Shown here: positions 1 through 10,074 of the stretch, one piece after another
Layout of the letters: every line of letters starts with the position of its first letter
Position numbering within the stretch: position 1 is the first letter of the stretch
Assembly: GCA_900469955.1 (NCBI GenBank)
Contig: UBYX01000003.1
Coordinates: 1 to 64,000, forward strand
Reading direction: 5' to 3'
Source: Hyphomicrobiales bacterium
GTDB taxonomy: Bacteria > Pseudomonadota > Alphaproteobacteria > Rhizobiales > Rhizobiaceae
DNA: 64,000 bases
Made by a program: the position numbers and the translations under genes
The notes under the pieces: model-generated
Databases searched by the model: none
What the model was told of the DNA's origin: nothing
What the model saw: the letters and a program-made list of their open reading frames with translations, nothing else

Positions 1-791
1 CTTGGAAATAGAATGTACCCTACATATGATGAAGATCACATAATATGTATTATGGAACTCCGACTGATGAGCCGTTACAGCCGACGAGAAAAAGGAACCG
101 AAGAATTTCCCACATTGACCAGAAACTTCCGCAAACGCAATGCGGAAATTTCCCAGCCTGCACGTCGCCTAAAATCGCCATGAGGAGCGCCTACGAACTC
201 AAGCCCCGGCTGGATTCACTCCTGAAGCTAATGACCTCGACTAGGCAGACTGGGGCTCGATTCGACGACGGCCACCCGAGAGCCCTAGATGCAAGTGCGA
301 CTGCACTCTTTTACGCTTTGGTCCGAGTACATGCTCCCCGATCAAGCGGCGTACACGCGTCGCGAAACAGCGATCGCTGGTTCTATTTGTTAACCGCTGC
401 CTTCAACCGCCCATAAGCGAACTGCTGCTAGAACCCAAGACAGGAACGCAGATAAGTGCGGAGAAGGAACCATACCCATGTCACATTTTTGGCTCCGCAT
501 CCCTCGTCGTCTACTGCCACTTTCGTTTGACCCGATCAAGAGACCCTATCCCACCACCACTCGCTTGTGGTTAGGGCGGTGGGCCCGCTTTCGGCCCGAA
601 GCGTACCTCAGCCTGAGATTGACAGGTAACAGATGTTAGGTGCACAATGATGCTCGGTGGATACAACCTGCTGCTTGCGCCCTGTTGGGTACGGTGAAAG
701 TATCGAGCCACTTATGGCTCCCTTTGCCCGCGAACGGGTCAGCAACGCAAGCCCCTGACGCTCTCCGTTCGTTTATGCAAAGGATCATCTC
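1..791. other. No recognisable gene
   Basis: This leading stretch contains one open frame of 123 codons (45-416, plus strand) with no ribosome-binding site, no recognisable domain and an amino-acid composition typical of chance translation. The start of the next gene, at 792, has a clear AAAGGA ribosome-binding site at about 779-784, so its leader lies here. I see no repeat, tRNA or terminator in it. Confidence 0.5.
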
Positions 792-1613
792 ATGCGCGAT
801 TTCCGCGATGCCAAAGCTATGGCGAAAACCTTACGTGAAGCGCTTCATGCCAACTCCCTCACCCTCACCAACAGTGAGAGCCGGGAACTTATCGCTCGTA
901 TCCTTGGCTATCGAGACTGGAACGTTTTGGCCGCAAAGATACAGGCAATCAAGTTGCCTGAGAAATCGGCCAAGCCTGATACGGCTATTTATGCTGGGGA
1001 GCGTATTCCCGTCGTTCCTATGCGAGATATGGTTTTGTTTCCGCACATGATTTCGCGGATTTTCGTGGCTCGTGATAAAACGAGGCAAGCCGTGGAAAAC
1101 GCTGTTCTTGGAGATCGGCGCGTCGTCGTTGTCGCCCAGAGGCGCGGTGTTGAGGATCGGCCCAGCACTCTGGACGCCATCTACCAGACGGGCGTCATAG
1201 CAAGCGTGGTCGACCGCCAGACACAGGTAGACGGTACTCTCAAGGTCACCGTCTGCGGGCTTCAACGAGTAGGCATCATACACCTTACCGATGGAGAGTT
1301 CCTAGCGGCTGAGGTCGAGCCGATTACGGAGCAGGGCGGCCAGTCTCAGAAGGTTACCGCTCTTTCGAGTGCGGTTCTCGAAGCGTACCAGACTTATGCT
1401 GAGGTCGATTTTTCTGCGCTTCCCTCGGGGTCCAAAGCGCGTTTCAGCCTGCCTTCAATCGGCGATCCAAGCCTGTTGGCCGATACAGTTGCTCCTCTGT
1501 TATCGGCTAATGTCGAAGAGAAACAACGACTCTTGGAAACTCGTGACGTCGTGACCCGTCTTCAAAGGCTCATCGAACTGATGAGCGCAGGCCGCGCCAG
1601 TGCCGTCGCATAA
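792..1613 (+). CDS. Lon substrate-binding-domain protein with N-terminal glyoxalase-related domain
   Basis: A 273-residue protein. Residues 1-50 resemble the short glyoxalase-related module (MRDFRDAKAMAKTLREAL, then an LGYRDWNVLAAKI-like segment). From about residue 68 (RIPVVPMRDMVLFPHM) to 265 it resembles the N-terminal substrate-binding domain of Lon protease. It has no AAA+ module and no Ser-Lys protease dyad, so it cannot be a protease; it may bind or present substrates, or be an orphan adaptor, which is inference. The ATG at 792 follows AAAGGA at good spacing. It is convergent with dnaE2, separated by about 75 bases. The domain assignments rest on motif recognition only. Confidence 0.8.
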   Translation: MRDFRDAKAMAKTLREALHANSLTLTNSESRELIARILGYRDWNVLAAKIQAIKLPEKSAKPDTAIYAGERIPVVPMRDMVLFPHMISRIFVARDKTRQAVENAVLGDRRVVVVAQRRGVEDRPSTLDAIYQTGVIASVVDRQTQVDGTLKVTVCGLQRVGIIHLTDGEFLAAEVEPITEQGGQSQKVTALSSAVLEAYQTYAEVDFSALPSGSKARFSLPSIGDPSLLADTVAPLLSANVEEKQRLLETRDVVTRLQRLIELMSAGRASAVA

Positions 1614-1628
1614 ATCCTACTTTGGCGG

Positions 1629-1655
1629 CTGTCGCAGAATGTAGCCCTGCGGCAG
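1629..1655. terminator. Possible stem-loop between convergent genes
   Basis: CTGTCGCAG and CTGCGGCAG can pair as a nine-base stem (one G-U wobble) around a nine-base loop. It lies between the ends of the Lon-domain gene and dnaE2. There is no T run, so a terminator role is only suggested by position. Confidence 0.3.
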
Positions 1656-1688
1656 TCGCAATGACTGCTACTGGCGGCGCGAAGCGGT

Positions 1689-4600
1689 CTAGTGAAAATT
1701 CCGGCTCTTCACCTTAAGTGTATCGATATGCAGGTCAGGGATATAGATGTCCCTGGCCTGCACTGCTGGCTTGGGACTATCGCGCGGATCGGGGCCGCCT
1801 CCGTGTTTGACCTGGTCACCACGGCCATGCGGCAGCGGGAAATCCCCGTCGCGATCACCGAGGCTCGACAGGTCGGCTGAGAAATCAAAGAGCTTCTGGG
1901 CCACGAGGTGCACGACCTCCCCTTCCCGCTGGATTTTGCCATGAATGCCCATCATCGACGCCGTCATCAATATCCGTCGCTGGCGCTCGAATAGAGATGG
2001 CCAGACGACGGCGTTGACGATCCCCGTCTCGTCCTCGAGCGTTAGGAACATGACGCCTTTTGCGGACCCGGGCCGCTGACGAACGAGGACCAATCCCGCC
2101 GTCCAGAGCCACCTCCCGTCCCGCTCGCCCATGGCCTCGGCACACGTGACAATGCACTTCGCTTTCAGGTCCGACCGGAGGAACGACATCGGGTGGGCGC
2201 GCAGTGTCAGCCCCGTGTTCGTATAGTCCTCGACGACTTCCCTGCCCTCGGTCATGGATTTCAGCGAGACTTCCGGCTCCTGCATCTCTGCCACGGTCTG
2301 CGCCTCGCGCTCGGCGGCGGCCGCCCACAGCTCGAGCGGCTCGTCGCGGAGGGCTTTGATGTCCCAGAGAGCCTGCCGACGTTCCAGGCCCAACGACGGC
2401 AAGAACGCATCCGCGTTCGCAAGCTTTACGAGCGCAGCAGTCGGCACGCCGGAGCGCCGCCACATGTCATCGGCAGATTCGAAGGGCTGGTCAGCACGGG
2501 TAAGAACGATGCGGGCGGCGTCGATCTCCGCCAGTCCCTTGACGACGCGCATCCCAAGGCGGACGGCGAACCTGTTCGAATTCCCGATCCGCTCCATCGT
2601 GCAGTCCCAGCGTGACGCATTCACGCAGACGGGCCTGACCTCGACTCCATGCTGACGGGCATCGGTGACGATCTGAGCGACGGAGTAGAAGCCCATCGGC
2701 TGGCTGTTGATCAACGCAGCGCAGAAGACGTCGGGGTGATGGCACTTAACCCACGAGCTCGCGTACGCGATGAGGGCGAAGGATGCTGCGTGGCTCTCCG
2801 GGAAACCGTAGCTTCCGAAGCCTTCAAGCTGCGTGAACGTCTTCTCGGCGAACTCGCGGGTGTAACCGTTATTGACCATCCCATCCACGAGCTTGTCCTT
2901 GAACTTGCTCACTCCGCCCGTGAATTTGAAGGTGGCCATGGCCCGCCTCAGCTGGTCAGCCTCGCCCGCCGAAAAGCCCGCGCACACCATCGCGACCTTC
3001 ATGGCGCTCTCCTGGAAAAGCGGCACGCCGAGCGTTTTCCCGAGAACGGCTTCGAGTTCCGGCGTCGGATATTCGACTTTCTCCTTGCCTTCGCGTCGGC
3101 GGAGATACGGATGCACCATGTCCCCCTGGATCGGGCCTGGCCGGACGATCGCCACTTGCACGACCAAGTCGTAAAACGTCCTGGGCTTCAGCCTTGGCAG
3201 CATGGCCATCTGCGCACGGCTTTCGATCTGGAAGGTGCCCAGCGTATCGGCCTTGCGGATCATGGCATAGGTCTTTGAGTCTTCCTGCGGGACATCGGCC
3301 AAGCCCATCGGCTCGTTCTTGTGCTCGGCGAGAAGTTCAAACGAACGGGCCACGCACGAAAGCATTCCGAGGGCTAGGACATCGACCTTCATGAATTTCA
3401 GGGCTTCGATGTCATCCTTGTCCCACTCGACGACCTGCCTGTCTTTCATGCTGGCCGGCTCGATCGGCACGAGGTCGTCGAGCCTGTCCTGCGTGAGGAC
3501 AAACCCGCCCGGGTGCTGGCCGAGATGCCGGGGCGCGCCCATCAACTGTCCAGCGAGTGCCAGCGCCAGTTTGAGACGGTAGTCCGCCGTGTTCATGTTG
3601 TTCTCTTTGAGCTGCTTTTCTCCGACGCCTTCCGACCATCCCCAGACACCAGACGACAACTGGGTGATGAGGTCTTCGGGCAGTCCCAGGGCCTTACCGA
3701 CGTCGCGCAGCGCTCCCTTGGCGCGGTAGCGTGTAACGGTGGAACAGAGGGCCGATCGTGAACGCCCGTAGGTGTTGTAAATCCACTGAATGACTTCCTC
3801 GCGCCTGTTGTGTTCGAAGTCGACATCAATGTCCGGCGGCTCGTTGCGTTCCATCGACACGAAGCGTTCGAACAGGAGATCGCCCGTCTCGGGATTGATG
3901 GAGGTGATGCCGAGGCAATAGCACACGGCGGAGTTGGCAGCGCTGCCCCTGCCCTGACAGAGAATGTCTTTCGACCTCGCGAAACGAACGATGCTGTAAA
4001 CGGTCAAGAAATATGGCGCGTACTTCATGACCCTGATCAGATCGAGCTCGTGAAGAATGGCTTTGCGGACCTTGTCGGGAATTCCCTCGGGGTAGCGGTC
4101 GGCCGCACATTCCCACGTAAACTTGGTGAGGGACTGTTGGGCATCGAGACCTGGAACGATTGCCTCCTCGGGATACTGATACTGAAGCTCCGACATGTCG
4201 AACTTGCAGCGATCTACTATCTCCCTCGTTCTTGCCAGCGCTTCAGGGTAGTCCGCGAACAGGCGGTGCATTTCCTCAGGGGCTTTGAGGAAGCGGTCGG
4301 CGTGACGCTCGCGGTCGAAGCCGACGCTGTCGATAGTCGTGTGAGTCCGAATGCAGGTCACGATGTCCTGCAACTGTCTGCGCGAGGGATCATGGAAGAG
4401 GACGTCGTTCGTGATGACCGTCTTCACCTTGTGTCGGGTGGCCAAGTTCGAAAGATTATGAAGTCTCAGGCGGTCGTTCGGGCGACGGCGAAGGCACAGC
4501 GATACGTAAGCCCTGTCACCAAAGATCGCGGCCACCTTCCTAAGTTGGGCCGCATAGATATCATCGGCTTCATCAGCGATCAGGACGGCTATCAGGCCAT

Positions 4601-4946
4601 CGCTGTAGGCTTCGACGTCGGTGAGATCGAGGATGCACTTTCCCTTGCCGCCGCGGCTCTTTCCCAAAGACAGCAGGCGCGTCAGTCGCGAGTAAGCTGG
4701 ACGGTCGGTCGGGTAAACGAGGATCGACATCCCGTCCGAAAGGTCAAGCCGACAGCCGACAACGAGGCGAATCCCGGTCGTCCTTGCGGCTTCCCACGCC
4801 CGCACGATGCCTGTGAGGGAGTTTCTGTCCACGACACCAAGGGCGTCGATATCGAGGGACGCGGCTGTCGCGAACAATTCCTCGGCCGAGCTAGCTCCCC
4901 GGAGGAAACTGAAATGCGTCGTGACCTGGAGTTCGGCGTATCTCAT
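1689..4946 (-). CDS. dnaE2: Error-prone DNA polymerase DnaE2
   Basis: A C-family DNA polymerase alpha subunit of 1085 residues that performs mutagenic translesion synthesis with ImuA and ImuB in the SOS response. The N terminus is a PHP domain ([15 protein letters not shown]). The palm carries the catalytic motif PDIDVDF near residue 370. Helix-hairpin-helix and OB-fold regions follow, the latter with [17 protein letters not shown]. The length fits DnaE2. I chose the ATG at 4946 (MRYAELQ) because it overlaps the imuB stop codon as ATGA, the usual sign of translational coupling; an in-frame start at 4970 would add eight residues and has no comparable support. It is the last gene of the mutasome operon. 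Confidence 0.97.
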   Translation of the reverse strand: MRYAELQVTTHFSFLRGASSAEELFATAASLDIDALGVVDRNSLTGIVRAWEAARTTGIRLVVGCRLDLSDGMSILVYPTDRPAYSRLTRLLSLGKSRGGKGKCILDLTDVEAYSDGLIAVLIADEADDIYAAQLRKVAAIFGDRAYVSLCLRRRPNDRLRLHNLSNLATRHKVKTVITNDVLFHDPSRRQLQDIVTCIRTHTTIDSVGFDRERHADRFLKAPEEMHRLFADYPEALARTREIVDRCKFDMSELQYQYPEEAIVPGLDAQQSLTKFTWECAADRYPEGIPDKVRKAILHELDLIRVMKYAPYFLTVYSIVRFARSKDILCQGRGSAANSAVCYCLGITSINPETGDLLFERFVSMERNEPPDIDVDFEHNRREEVIQWIYNTYGRSRSALCSTVTRYRAKGALRDVGKALGLPEDLITQLSSGVWGWSEGVGEKQLKENNMNTADYRLKLALALAGQLMGAPRHLGQHPGGFVLTQDRLDDLVPIEPASMKDRQVVEWDKDDIEALKFMKVDVLALGMLSCVARSFELLAEHKNEPMGLADVPQEDSKTYAMIRKADTLGTFQIESRAQMAMLPRLKPRTFYDLVVQVAIVRPGPIQGDMVHPYLRRREGKEKVEYPTPELEAVLGKTLGVPLFQESAMKVAMVCAGFSAGEADQLRRAMATFKFTGGVSKFKDKLVDGMVNNGYTREFAEKTFTQLEGFGSYGFPESHAASFALIAYASSWVKCHHPDVFCAALINSQPMGFYSVAQIVTDARQHGVEVRPVCVNASRWDCTMERIGNSNRFAVRLGMRVVKGLAEIDAARIVLTRADQPFESADDMWRRSGVPTAALVKLANADAFLPSLGLERRQALWDIKALRDEPLELWAAAAEREAQTVAEMQEPEVSLKSMTEGREVVEDYTNTGLTLRAHPMSFLRSDLKAKCIVTCAEAMGERDGRWLWTAGLVLVRQRPGSAKGVMFLTLEDETGIVNAVVWPSLFERQRRILMTASMMGIHGKIQREGEVVHLVAQKLFDFSADLSSLGDRDGDFPLPHGRGDQVKHGGGPDPRDSPKPAVQARDIYIPDLHIDTLKVKSRNFH

Positions 4947-6457
4947 CCGAAAACCCCGTGGAGGAACCACTTGTGCGAGCCAGTCGCGGTATCGACGCCG
5001 TCACCAGCCCGAAAAACCCACAGACGCTCGCCTTGCTCGTCCTCAACGACGAAGTAGTCGCGCACGGCTTCCATTTCCTTGGGCCTGAGCCACCACTCGC
5101 CGAATATGCGTTCAGGCCCATCGGCACGGACGATGCGCCTGCGCTTTCCGCGCCACGCCACGACGACGGGCGGCTGGTCCGGCAGGACGGCCATCGTCTC
5201 GATCTCTTCGGGGCGAGCGAGGAGTCTCGATGGCCGCGGCCATTTGACGGCCCAATCGGCTCCGGTATCGTCAGCCGTCGGCGCGATCCTCTTTACGGAA
5301 CGCTCCGGAACGTCCGAGGCTACGGGCATCATGCGGTACAGGCGCTGGCCGCGATTGCCCAGGATATCGATGAGAGGTGTCACGTCCACTACCTGCTCCT
5401 CGACGAGCGACGAAGCGATCTGCTTCGCCTCGAGCGGCTCAGCCATGACAGCCACCAAGACCATTTTCTCGATACCAAAGCGGGGATCGATTTTCTCAAT
5501 CTGGTCACAAAGGAGTTTTGTCAGCCGGCGGGGATCGCGGACAGGTTTCTGAAGTCCGGCACGGACGGACTGCCTCGTGTTGTCGACTCGGTGGATGATG
5601 AGGTCGGACCGTCGAACGCCAAGACCCCTCTCCTCGAGCTTGGCACTCAACTGGACGACGAGCTTTCCGATGTACTTCGCGATGGTCTCGGCCGCGCCAA
5701 TCGGCTCCAGGAAACTCCGCGATACCTCGACGAGTTCCGGAGTGCGAAGCGGTTCGATCGGTTCGGCCACCCGGCCGAAGAGCTGGTCGAGCCGCCGCCC
5801 GACCTCCGGGCCAAAACGTAGCGACAGCGGCGCGCTTGGCATGGCCGACAGCTCGCCAACGGTATCGACGCCGAGAACGCGCAGGCCATGAATTGTATCG
5901 GGCGGCAGACGCAGGCAATGGATGGGCAATCCGACGACCGCGTTCGAGACACCGCCCATGGGAACGACCGTCGTCTCCGCAGACACAAGCCTGGTGATCG
6001 CATGGGACGCGCCCCAGGTGTCGGACACCGCCGCCCGGGCGGTCAGGCCTTTGGCCCTCAGCATATTCACGAGGCCGGAGATCAGCATCTCCTCGCCTCC
6101 CCGAAGGTGGTCAGCGCCTTCGGTGTCCATGACAAAGCCGTCCGTGCCGTCCACCGCGACGACTGGGCTATATTGCCTGAGCGCCCAGAGAGCCAACCGC
6201 TCGAGTGCGGCGGCATCAGCGGCTGGGTCGGCGTCGATCATCGTCAGGTTCGCGATGACGGCCTGAGCTTTACTGGCGGCCATGCCGACGCGAAGGCCGA
6301 CCTTGCGAGCAGCAATGTCAGCGGCCGACACCCAGCGCTTCGATCCCGACTTCGCGATGACAACGAGGGGCTGATCAGCTGGCACGGCTCCCTCGCCATG
6401 TCGTCTGATCCTGTCGGTCGCCAGATAGGGGAAGTAAACACACACGACCCTTGGCAT
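4943..6457 (-). CDS. imuB: ImuB, inactive Y-family polymerase-like protein
   Basis: A 504-residue Y-family polymerase homologue that acts as the hub of the ImuA-ImuB-DnaE2 mutasome. In active Y-family enzymes the N terminus has a DxDxFY-type catalytic motif; here it reads [12 protein letters not shown], without those acidic residues, as expected for ImuB. Helix-hairpin-helix-like and little-finger-like regions follow. The ATG at 6457 has AGGAG six bases upstream; a GTG three bases earlier is less likely. The gene overlaps imuA by 83 bases and dnaE2 by four, so the three are probably co-transcribed and coupled. Confidence 0.95.
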   Translation of the reverse strand: MPRVVCVYFPYLATDRIRRHGEGAVPADQPLVVIAKSGSKRWVSAADIAARKVGLRVGMAASKAQAVIANLTMIDADPAADAAALERLALWALRQYSPVVAVDGTDGFVMDTEGADHLRGGEEMLISGLVNMLRAKGLTARAAVSDTWGASHAITRLVSAETTVVPMGGVSNAVVGLPIHCLRLPPDTIHGLRVLGVDTVGELSAMPSAPLSLRFGPEVGRRLDQLFGRVAEPIEPLRTPELVEVSRSFLEPIGAAETIAKYIGKLVVQLSAKLEERGLGVRRSDLIIHRVDNTRQSVRAGLQKPVRDPRRLTKLLCDQIEKIDPRFGIEKMVLVAVMAEPLEAKQIASSLVEEQVVDVTPLIDILGNRGQRLYRMMPVASDVPERSVKRIAPTADDTGADWAVKWPRPSRLLARPEEIETMAVLPDQPPVVVAWRGKRRRIVRADGPERIFGEWWLRPKEMEAVRDYFVVEDEQGERLWVFRAGDGVDTATGSHKWFLHGVFG

Positions 6458-7130
6458 CACAGGCTCCTATTTCGAACTCAGCACACTCGCCTGCTTTCAC
6501 TCTCATCAATTCCGCCAGCCATCGCGCCCTTCCCACCCCGGCCACCGGCAACGGTTCTGACGGCAACACACTTACCCGCCATCGCGTGGTCGATGCGGTT
6601 GGGTTGCCGTAGTCTGACGCCTCCGTCTGCCGCCGCCATCTGCGAACGACCAGACCCAGCGTGCCCGTCTTCTCGGCGGCGAGCTGGAGACGGCGGGAAG
6701 CGGTCATGGGCAGGCGGACAAGTTCGCCTACGACCGCGCCCAAGCCGCCGAATGACAGCCCTTCTTCCATGGATGCCAGGACATCATCCTCACGGTCCGC
6801 TTCGCAGTAGATGACACGATCGGGGTGGAGGCCCGCTTGGGACAGCGCCGGGGCGAACAGGTCGGGACGCGTTAGGCACCAGAGGACCTTCCCCTTCGAT
6901 CTGGCCGCTATGCCTCCGGCGAACAGCACGGCAGCCGCGCCGTCGACCGTCCCCGCGCCGCCGCCAGCGATCTCGTGGATAGCCCCGTATGCGAGACCAC
7001 CTCCCGGCAGCCGCTCGTCCATTTCGGGAACGCCGAACGGCAACACGACAGCCTTCCGCGCACCGCTGCCTTCAAGATGCGCGATGCGGTCTCTGAGTTC
7101 TTCGACAACCCGAGAACGGGCATGCGACAT
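6375..7130 (-). CDS. imuA: ImuA, RecA/SulA-like mutasome protein
   Basis: A 251-residue protein of the ImuA family, a RecA-fold relative and the first gene of the SOS mutasome operon. The region VLPFGVPEMDERLPGGGLAY followed by GAIHEIAGGGAG is characteristic of ImuA, with a degenerate P-loop rather than a canonical GxxxxGKT. The ATG at 7130 has AGGAGG about ten bases upstream. A LexA-type box lies 62 bases upstream, which makes damage induction likely. Confidence 0.95.
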   Translation of the reverse strand: MSHARSRVVEELRDRIAHLEGSGARKAVVLPFGVPEMDERLPGGGLAYGAIHEIAGGGAGTVDGAAAVLFAGGIAARSKGKVLWCLTRPDLFAPALSQAGLHPDRVIYCEADREDDVLASMEEGLSFGGLGAVVGELVRLPMTASRRLQLAAEKTGTLGLVVRRWRRQTEASDYGNPTASTTRWRVSVLPSEPLPVAGVGRARWLAELMRVKAGECAEFEIGACDAKGRVCLLPLSGDRQDQTTWRGSRAS

Positions 7131-7191
7131 CGTTCACGGCCCTCCTCGGTTCGCGTTGCAGATAGGACTTCATGTCCTCAAAACGGTTGAC

Positions 7192-7206
7192 GTTCTTCTT
7201 CTGTTC
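7192..7206 (-). promoter_or_regulatory. SOS (LexA) box of the imuA-imuB-dnaE2 operon
   Basis: On the plus strand the bases read GTTC, seven bases, GTTC; on the coding strand this is GAAC-N7-GAAC. That is an exact match to the alphaproteobacterial LexA-binding consensus. It is centred about 69 bases upstream of the imuA start, and imuAB-dnaE2 cassettes are known LexA targets. Confidence 0.85.
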
Positions 7207-7412
7207 CGTTCCCAAGGCAGAGTCAAGCCGGCCGGAACAGGGTTTTTTAGACGACACTAACAAGCAATTTTGCGAATTATGAAATAAATCAGGACTCTAA
7301 GGTCTTTCCGCTAAGTGACCGGCTCAGTTGATTTGTTAGGACGGGGGCGATGAGCCTTGCCGGGCGGCCCTGTCGGGCACAGATTGCGCGTTTGTTGGAA
7401 GAGGAGTGCAAG

Positions 7413-7547
7413 ATGGCCAAGGCGTCGAAGCGTGGAAACCGAGCAAAGAAAGCGCCTGCGGCGTCAGGTCCGTCCTCGACGAGATCGGCTTCAAACCGCT
7501 CGGACGCCGCATCAAGATCAGGACGGACATTGATCAGCCTCGACTAA
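7413..7547 (+). CDS. Possible small basic protein
   Basis: A 44-residue frame starting MAKASKRGNRAKKAP, rich in Lys, Arg and Ser. Its ATG has GAGGAG six bases upstream, which is the only firm support. The overlapping frame (about 7406-7591) also looks codon-like in its second half, ending in a segment with SVLDEIGFKPLGRRIKIRTD. One gene shifted by a frameshift is therefore possible. Function unknown. Confidence 0.35.
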   Translation: MAKASKRGNRAKKAPAASGPSSTRSASNRSDAASRSGRTLISLD

Positions 7548-7781
7548 TCCGGCCTTCATCAAAACCTGAGGCAGGCAAATCCCGGGACTGACCAAAGCTC
7601 GAGGGCATTTGATTGATTTCCGATTACCCGGCATCCACCGCAAGTCCCCTCTGCAGCCTGTCGCTAGCGCTCGAGAAATTGAGAAGATTTCCGGCCACAC
7701 CTTTGGTCCCTTTGGATTGCCGGATACCCCTTCCCGCGATAGGTTGCAGCCGCAAGTCTGCAAGCACGGAAAGAGCTATTC

Positions 7782-7983
7782 AGGGCGATCGGTACAGTGA
7801 AGTTTTTCAACGACGACAAAGGCTTTGGTTTCATCCGCCCGAGAATGGCGGGCAGGGCGTTTTCGTCCATGTCTCCGCACTTGAGCGCGGTGGGTCGCTC
7901 CGAGAGGGAGACAAAGTCAGCCTCGAACTCGGGCAAGATCGCAAGACCGGGAATCGAAAGCCGAGAACGTTTCGGTTCTCTGA
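7782..7983 (+). pseudogene. Decayed cold-shock protein (CspA family)
   Basis: The translated pieces give the CspA signature: GTVKFFNDDKGFGFIRP in one frame, then ENGGQGVFVHVSALERGG in the next, then KAENVSVL and a stop back in another. Three lesions are visible. The codon where the start should be is AGG (7782-7784). One base is missing in the C run at 7838-7840 (the family motif needs one more C). One A is missing at 7952-7953. Restoring the two bases yields a normal CspA-length protein. It is either a pseudogene or, less likely, a patch of sequencing error. Confidence 0.8.
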
Positions 7984-8078
7984 CGATGGAATCGGCTTTG
8001 CGATGAACCCGCCCAGGGCTCGCTTCAGTTTGGGCACGGCATCGGGAAGATGCGCGGCGGGTTCGATGTCGATGTTAG

Positions 8079-8456
8079 TTAGCTCGCTATCGATCGCTCG
8101 GTGGGCAAGACCTCGGACAGGGCCGAGATCATATCCGAGAGGCGATAGGGTTTCGGAAGAAATCTACTCCGTGAAGGCAACGGGCGTTCACCAGCGGTGT
8201 GACGACCAGACGTGATGACGATCGCCGTCCGTCGCCCGCACTTCGCGACGAGGTCGACGAGATCGAACCCGTTGAGCGCTCCCGGCATATCGACATCGGT
8301 CACGAGTGCGTCGATCTGCTGGTTACCTAAAATCGCCACCGCTTCCAGCACATTGGATGCCTTAAGCACACGGTATCCCTCGTCCTCAAGCGCTTCCGCC
8401 AGCAACATTCGGATTAAGGGTTCATCGTCGACGACAAGGACGGTACTCGAATACAT
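8079..8456 (-). CDS. Single-domain response regulator
   Basis: A 125-residue receiver domain with no output domain. It has the acidic pair in VLVVDDEPLI, the phosphoacceptor Asp54 in LVTDVDMPG, the switch Thr in VITSG and the conserved Lys in FLPKPY. Stand-alone receivers of this kind usually act as phosphate shuttles or adaptor inhibitors. I chose the ATG at 8456 (MYSSTVLVV) because GGAG lies eight bases upstream; a longer frame beginning at 8564 is unsupported. No histidine kinase is adjacent; the nearest ones are at 21.6-29.6 kb. Confidence 0.9.
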   Translation of the reverse strand: MYSSTVLVVDDEPLIRMLLAEALEDEGYRVLKASNVLEAVAILGNQQIDALVTDVDMPGALNGFDLVDLVAKCGRRTAIVITSGRHTAGERPLPSRSRFLPKPYRLSDMISALSEVLPTERSIAS

Positions 8457-8524
8457 GCTCGTCTCCTCAGTGGTTGCAGCGATAACTCGCAACCCCCGTC
8501 TCCCGTCGGTCCCTGTTCTGAAGT

Positions 8525-8565
8525 GTTTGCTAACAAACTTAATAAAATGCGAACGATCGTTCACA
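8525..8565. promoter_or_regulatory. Palindromes upstream of the response regulator
   Basis: Two inverted repeats occur 70-110 bases upstream of the response-regulator start. GTTTG-CTAA-CAAAC lies at 8525-8538. At 8548-8565 a palindrome with core GAACGATCGTTC is 18 bases long with one mismatched pair. These may be operator sites. The second is not the GAAC-N7-GAAC LexA form. Confidence 0.35.
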
Positions 8566-8668
8566 GGTCGGCATCATTCGCCAGGCCTTCAAAGTTCCAG
8601 CGGTCGCCATCGGGCCTCATTGAGAACTGTTGAAGTTTATGCATGGCCACATTTCCAACATCGAGTGC

Positions 8669-8699
8669 TGACGTCAGCGTCGGAACGATGACGTCAGCG
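8669..8699. promoter_or_regulatory. Tandem TGACGTCAGCG sites upstream of the 46-residue gene
   Basis: TGACGTCAGCG occurs at 8669-8679 and again at 8689-8699, a spacing of exactly 20 bases (about two helical turns). The first copy is part of the perfect palindrome GCTGACGTCAGC. They lie 31-61 bases before the ATG at 8730 and look like a pair of regulator sites on one DNA face. The regulator is unknown. Confidence 0.4.
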
Positions 8700-8729
8700 G
8701 TTTGTTCGGTCTGGGAAAGGACAATTTCG

Positions 8730-8870
8730 ATGACTGAAGATAAAAAAGACAAGACCAGCGAAGATGCCCGCACGGGGCCTAATGCGGATAAGACTCGCGA
8801 GGAACTGAAAAAGGGTGCCGAGAAAGGCCTCAAGGACGCCGGTAACAACCTCCCCCGAGGTGAGGGTTGA
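8730..8870 (+). CDS. Small hydrophilic protein
   Basis: A 46-residue, highly charged protein (MTEDKKDKTSEDA... ending NNLPRGEG) with no hydrophobic segment, likely soluble and poorly structured. The ATG at 8730 has AAAGGA nine bases upstream. An in-frame longer version starting at 8643 would place the tandem palindromes inside the gene and is less likely. Function unknown; short hydrophilic proteins like this are often stress-related, which is only a guess here. Confidence 0.55.
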   Translation: MTEDKKDKTSEDARTGPNADKTREELKKGAEKGLKDAGNNLPRGEG

Positions 8871-9084
8871 GACCGGCGACTGGTCTACTGCAAGCTTAGA
8901 TGTGTGCCAGCAGTACCCGCGGCTTCGTGGACGACGCTCTTGATCTAATCGAACAGAAACGCCCACAGCGCTCCCAATGCATTTCGGGGCTGCACTGGTC
9001 CTCAAAAGCTCATACTGTCAATATCTGCAGTGGCCGATGGCAGCGTTGGCGGGATTGGGCCGACTGCCGTCATGCTTAATCAAG

Positions 9085-9483
9085 TCAGGCTAAAGCTCTG
9101 AATGCATCTGCTTCGTTCTGTGTCAGGAAGTTGAACGTCACCAGTTCGCTCTCATCGACCTGACGGATGCCAACTGCAGTGACGATCACACGGGCGATCT
9201 CGTCCTGCGCTTCGCTTCCTGACCGGGATGACTTCACAGCCTTCTCAATGGCTGGTGCGAATACTTCACTGATGAGTCCAAGGCGCATGTTGTGCCTCAT
9301 GATGATATCCCTGTCCTCGATGATCGCGGCCTGTTCAGCCTTCGGAATATCAGCATTGTCCATCGCAGTTATCGTGGCGTTCGTAGCCAGCTTGATCGGG
9401 CCCTCCTCCAGCCACCGATCAACCATCTGGTGGAACTGACGCATACGCGCAGCGGGAATTGTCTTCTGTACAGTGATCGACAT
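9085..9483 (-). CDS. Conserved-looking hypothetical protein
   Basis: A 132-residue, mainly helical soluble protein (MSITVQKTIPAARMRQ... FLTQNEADAFRALA). I do not recognise a domain, and there is no signal peptide or membrane segment. The ATG at 9483 has GAAGGA six bases upstream, better than the in-frame codon at 9513. Sequence composition and codon use look like a real gene. It is flanked by non-coding DNA, so the context gives no role. Confidence 0.65.
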   Translation of the reverse strand: MSITVQKTIPAARMRQFHQMVDRWLEEGPIKLATNATITAMDNADIPKAEQAAIIEDRDIIMRHNMRLGLISEVFAPAIEKAVKSSRSGSEAQDEIARVIVTAVGIRQVDESELVTFNFLTQNEADAFRALA

Positions 9484-10074
9484 CTGGATTCCTTCATCGG
9501 TTTGCGATGACATCGCTACACGTCCTTGCGCAGAGGAGCGGCCGTCGTCATCGTAGAATTGGCTAAAGTGCGTGTATTAATCTCAGCTATCATTTTCAAT
9601 TGGCCTGCGCAGAAGATCGGCGCGACGTCAATTACCGCCGGAAAGGTGGAACCAACTTCCGACTCCCGATTGGAGCGTCCGCAGCTTCCCGCGTCTGGGA
9701 GAGGCCTGTATGCGGACGCCACGTGAGATATTTCGTCACTTCCTGGTCGGTCGCCCATCAGCAAAGATAGCGTCGGCATCCGACGGCAGAACCCGCCTTA
9801 CAAGAAACAATTAACCACTTGAACTTTGCCGAGGTAAGACCCGATAGTCCGCCACTTGATGCATATGCTCCTCCTGCAGGGTGTCTCCGTAGTGTATGCT
9901 GAGTGGCATTTCAACCGCTGCATGCGCCGCATCACCGGTAGCACGAACGCGGACGGACGAACAATTTTAACGACCGAGTCGGCTTGCGCTGCAGGTGGCG
10001 CTATCACTTGGAGCCCTTCTGACTGTGACGGCTAACCGGCAGAGCAGTCTGGCCAATTGATCCACTGACACGGT
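9484..10074. other. Intergenic stretch without a supported gene
   Basis: Several short frames exist on both strands, none with a ribosome-binding site, a recognisable motif or gene-like composition. I see no convincing repeat or hairpin. Confidence 0.5.

Noticed and set aside
640..1050. 136-codon frame overlapping the Lon-domain gene
   Set aside because: Out of frame with the supported gene and without a ribosome-binding site or motif.
3810..5057. 415-codon open frame on the plus strand
   Set aside because: Antisense to dnaE2 and imuB, which have clear motifs; long antisense frames are common in GC-rich genes.
8548..8565. GAACGATCGTTC as a second SOS box
   Set aside because: Inverted GAAC/GTTC halves without the N7 spacing; not the alphaproteobacterial LexA form.
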